Source: Bog-756 sp963725275 (GTDB lineage Bacteria > Actinomycetota > Acidimicrobiia > Acidimicrobiales > RAAP-2). From it: 64,000 bases of DNA. The notes beneath the pieces were generated by a model. It was not told the DNA's origin and did not search any database. It was given only the letters and a program-made list of their open reading frames with translations. The stretch's first letter is position 1. Each line of letters starts with the position of its first letter. The position numbers were made by a program, and so were the translations under genes. Where the stretch lies: positions 124,001-188,000 of the forward strand of contig CAVRXS010000003.1 in NCBI GenBank assembly GCA_963725275.1, written 5' to 3'. Of this stretch, positions 60,390 to 64,000 are shown one piece after another.

Positions 60390-63300
60390 TCAGCCGGCGC
60401 GGACCGCGACCCCACCGGACTCGGTCAGCCCGTCCCGGTAGCGCACCTCGCGATGGCGCACCGAGGGCACCCGCGGACCTTCGAGCACACCCCCGGTGAG
60501 ATTGAGCGGATCGGCGCCGGCGACGGTGACCTCGGCGCCCAGCGAGGGGTTCCTCCGCACATCGGACAGCAGGGCGGCCGCGTCCGGCGACGCGTACTGC
60601 TCGCCCGAGAGCCCGGCCACGAAGCGTCCTCCCAATACCTGGCCGCGGGCCTCGAGCCGCCGCAGGGCACGGATCACGTCGCGCCAGGGAACCCGGTAGG
60701 ACTCGCGCCCCCAGAGCTCCCAGCACACGACGCCCCACCGCGCGAGCAGCTGCCATGCCACGGCCTCGGCCAGCTCCTCGGCGGGCGGTCCGCCGACCGC
60801 ACTCCCGCCTGATCCGTCCGCGTCCGGCAACAGCGACCAGCGCCCTTCGCCGACCCCGGTGCCGACCGCTGCCGCGCCGGCGCCCGAGGCTCGCCAGGCG
60901 GGTGCGGGGGTGGCCGCGCCCCGACGTGGCGCGCGTCCGCGAGGACAGCAGGGACCGCACGGCCGAGTAGGCATCCGCGGTCACGAGGCCGCGGGCCACC
61001 AGATCCCAGAGGCCCTCGTCGGCATCGCCCCCGAGCCGACCGGTCGCCGGGGCCAGCTCGGACCGGAAGCAGGCACCGCGCTCGCGCAAGTGGGCCAGTA
61101 CGTCGGCCGCTGCGCCGTGGACCGGCTCGCTCGGCCCTTCGCCGGTTCGCACGGCGGCCAGCATCCAGGGCATGTCCTCACGGGTCACGATGGCAAGGGG
61201 GGTGGCGGGCGACGGCGTTGCCGACCCCCGCCACGCGGCGGGGTCCGCTGCGGTGCCGTCACCGGTGGGGCCGGGCCCCGGACGCGGCGTCAGGCGTCCC
61301 CAGGTCACCTCGCCGGAGAGGCAGAGCTCGTCGAGCCAGCGCGGGTCGTAGCCGGACACCCGCGCCGCAAGCACCTGGCGCTCCCATTCGCCTGCGGCGA
61401 CTTCGATGCCCTGGAGCTGCTCGATGACCGAGAGCAGGCCGGCTCTGCCTTCCGCCTGGGTCCCCGCGGCGACATGCTGCCAGCAGGCGAGGAAGCGGAC
61501 CAGCTCGCTGATGGTGGCGGCCTCGACCCGACGTCGGCGCTGACTACGGCTCGCCCCGTGGAGCCGCACCAGCAAGTGGCGCGCGCACCAGCGCCCGTCG
61601 GGGAGGGCGATCGCCGATCCCGACGCCTCGAGACGTGCGAGCCCCGTACGGGCCCGGCCGACCGTGAGTGGCGCACCGCGCACCGATCCGGTCGGCAGTT
61701 CCGCCTCGGAGACCAGCTGCTCCACCGTGACCGGGCCGGCCACCTCGAGGTGGCCCCCGACGCACTCGGCCAGGGCGTCGTCGGCACCGACCATGGGGTC
61801 GGTCAGGGAGGCAACCAGCTCCTCGGCCCAGGCCCGCCGTTCGGTGGGGGCCCATGCGGACCCGACCGCGAGCACCCGCCCGTCCCGCTCGAGCTCGTCG
61901 AACCAGCCCTGCCATGCAGCCACCGGTCGGGCGAGCACGAGCGAGAGGAGCAGATCGTGCAGCTCGTCGGCGCTGCGCGGCCTCGGTCCGACCTGCTCGA
62001 GCACCTCGGCCGCCGCGGCGCGATCGAGTGGCCCGAGCTCGGCGGGATCGACGGGAAGGCCCGGTGGGAGCCCGGAGGGGCCGGAGGCGGCAAGCCCCCG
62101 GGGCACCGGCACCGCCCGGGTCCGCCGCTCCTCGAGCGGTGCCCCGTCGAGGAAGGTGAAGGGCTTGCCGGTGAGGATCCCGTGCGAGAGGGGGGAGGGC
62201 TCGACCGATTCGACGCAGTGCACCGCCACCCGGCCCGACTCGAGGCCCTCGAGCAGCGCCACCAGCCCGGCTGCGTCGAGGGGCTCGGTCAGACAGTCCT
62301 CGATCGTCTGGCGGACGAGGACGTGGTCGGGCACCCCGACCGGGCCCGGCGTGGCGTTCTCCTGGCAAGCGGCTAGTGCCGGCCAGGCCGCGGCCAACAG
62401 GTCCTCGGCCTCCATCCGCTGCAGGTGGATCGGACGCCGCTTGCCACCCCGCGACCGCGGCACGATCAGGGCGCGGGTGAGGTTCCACCGCCACCTCGCA
62501 CCCAGCATCGGATGAGGCAGGACCGCCTGGGTGAGGACCTCCACCGCGGTCCCGCTCGCAAGCATGCGAGGGACGTCGGGGAGGGGGAAGCTGTGCTGCG
62601 GTCCGAGTGAGATGACCACGGTGTCGTCGTCGGCCGCGGCCTGGAGCTCGAAGTCGAACGAGACACAGAACCGCTTCCGGAGCGCGAGGCCGAGGGCCCG
62701 GTTGATCCGTCCGCCGTAGGGGGCGTGCACGATGAGCTGGGATCCCTCGACCTCGTCGAAGACCCGCTCGATGACCAAGCGGTCCCGGGTCGGGAGTGCA
62801 CCCAGGGTGGCGAGTCCCGCGCCGAGGTACGCCGCCACCTGCGCGGCCACCGCTTCGGAGACGCCGGCCCGATCCCTGATGAGCGCCCTGGTTCCCTCGC
62901 CGTCGCCGGCCGCCAGGAGCGGTTCGACTGCAGCCCGGAGATCACTCACCTCCTCGGAGAGCTCGGCGGTGCGCGCCGGGGCTTCCCCCAACCAGAACGG
63001 GATGGTCGGCGGGAGATCCCCCGCATCGGACACCCGGACCACCCCGGTCTCGACCTTCTTGACCCGCCAGGAGTGGGTCCCGAGCAGGAAGATGTCACCG
63101 GCAGTGGCCTCGACAGCGAAGTCCTCGTGGACCGAGCCCACCGTGGTCCCCTCGGGATCCAGCACGACCCGGTACTCCCCTGTCTCGGGGATGGCGCCGC
63201 CGCTCGTGAGTGCAGCGAGGCGGGCGCCGCGCCGGGCACGCAGCCGCCCGTTGACGCCGTCGTGATGGAGGTGGGCGCCGCGCCGGCCGCGCCCGGTGGT

Positions 63301-64000
63301 GATGCCCCACGAGACCAGGTCGACCACCTCGTCGAAGACCTCGCGGGTCAACGCGCCGTACGGGGCTGCCCCACGCACCAGCTCGCACAGGGCGTCCACG
63401 TCGCACTCCTCGGCGGCCGCGACCTCGGCGACGAGCTGTTGGGCGAGGACATCCAACGGCGCAACCGGCGGGTGGAGCTCGTCGAGATGCCCGGCACGCA
63501 CTCCGGCCAGGAGGGCGGTGCACTCGACCAGCTCGTCGCGGGTGAGTGGGTAGAGGCGGCCGGCAGGAGTTCCCTCCAACTGGTGGTTGGCCCGACCGAC
63601 CCGTTGGAGGAAGGTGGCGATAGCCCGCGGAGAGCCGATCTGGCAGACCAACTCGACGGGTCCGACGTCGATCCCGAGCTCGAGGGAGGCGGTCGCCACG
63701 AGTGCACGCAGGTCCCCTGCCCGGAGGCGCTGCTCGACGATGCGGCGGCGCGCCGCGGAGAGACTCCCGTGGTGGGCGGCCACCTGCAGGGCCGCGTCGA
63801 TCGGGTCGCCGTCGCGAGCCGGCCGCGGCCGGGCCCCATCGGGTGTGCCCAGCGTGTCCGGAGCATCGTCCGCAGCATCCTCGTCGGCCGCACCGAGCCG
63901 AATGGAGAGTTGGTGGGCGACGCGTTCGGCCATCTTGCGGGTGTTGACGAAGACGAGCGTGGTCCGGTGGTCGAGGACGTGGTCGGCGATCCGGTCGAGC
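60390..64000 (-). CDS. lhr: Lhr-type ATP-dependent helicase, 3' part, with one apparent frameshift (cut by window edge)
   Basis: Large superfamily 2 helicase involved in DNA repair. The left end of the open reading is complete; the N-terminal helicase motifs lie beyond 64000. Visible: ...TTLVFVNTRKMAERVAH, SLSAARRRIVEQRLRAGDLRALVATASLELGIDVGPVELVCQIGSP, FLQRVGRAN, then the winged-helix and Lhr-core regions (RWRWNLTRALIVPRSRGGK...). Near 60906-60926 the frame shifts: the C-terminal block RWSLL...LARWGVVCWELW...GGRFVAGLSGEQYA is in the neighbouring frame and ends at 60390. One extra base in a run of G and C would explain it. Confidence 0.88.

Overview
The window comes from a high-GC actinobacterium. 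Supporting signs are a mycothiol glycosyltransferase (mshA), a nickel superoxide dismutase with its dedicated signal peptidase, the rex-hemACDBL arrangement, a menaquinone-reductase-like gene beside the nuo operon, F420/luciferase-type enzymes, frequent GTG starts with GTGA overlaps, and many TANNNT boxes only 6-9 bases from the start codon (leaderless genes). Acidimicrobiia or a relative is my best guess; this is inference, not a database result.

Layout. 1-6084 (minus): nuoA to nuoG (nuoG cut by the window edge), genes for complex I, with a divergent FAD reductase (6217-7623) likely acting on the menaquinone side chain and a perfect 20-bp palindrome in the shared upstream region. 7662-9938: a large proline-rich single-pass membrane protein of unknown role. 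10185-16432 (minus): haem/sirohaem operon hemA-hemC-cobA-hemD-hemB-hemL, preceded by the NADH/NAD+ sensor gene rex. 17452-22499 (minus): SAM hydroxide adenosyltransferase family, proC, a YbjN-like gene, mshA, an XRE regulator, an RsiG-like c-di-GMP-binding anti-sigma protein and sodX; sodN is divergent. 23110-26850: TraR/DksA-like protein, class V aminotransferase, a beta-propeller lipoprotein preceded by a 13-codon leader ORF, and a GNAT enzyme.

Accessory region. A complete tRNA-Lys(TTT) at 26975-27050 is followed by three further copies of its 3' half (28574, 35055, 42137). The first three copies share an identical 44-bp core and the last differs at two positions. This is the signature of repeated integration at a tRNA gene. 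The repeats bound three cargo units with no visible recombinase: (1) a Fic protein with its own leaderless promoter and palindromic operator; (2) a TIR-transmembrane-WD40 protein, a TPR/Rossmann/class III nucleotidyl cyclase protein and a VKOR-family protein, which together look like a Pycsar-like or other TIR/cyclase conflict system; (3) a 1983-residue secreted protein with nine MBG repeats, each carrying a cysteine pair. From 42228 to 50888 come an F420-type oxidoreductase, three paralogous signal-anchor propeller-type proteins around a GntR regulator, a DUF6308-like protein and an ABC-2 transporter.

50951-57220 is a probable catabolic cluster: amidohydrolase, double-SDR fusion, Baeyer-Villiger-type monooxygenase, luciferase-like oxidoreductase and SDR. 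57368-59493 pairs an ECF41-type sigma factor with a flavin oxidoreductase. 59642-60388 is another SDR, and 60390-64000 is an Lhr-type helicase cut by the right edge. Five apparent frameshifts (hemA, two in hemC, one membrane protein, lhr) all sit in GC-rich or homopolymer stretches and may be sequence errors.
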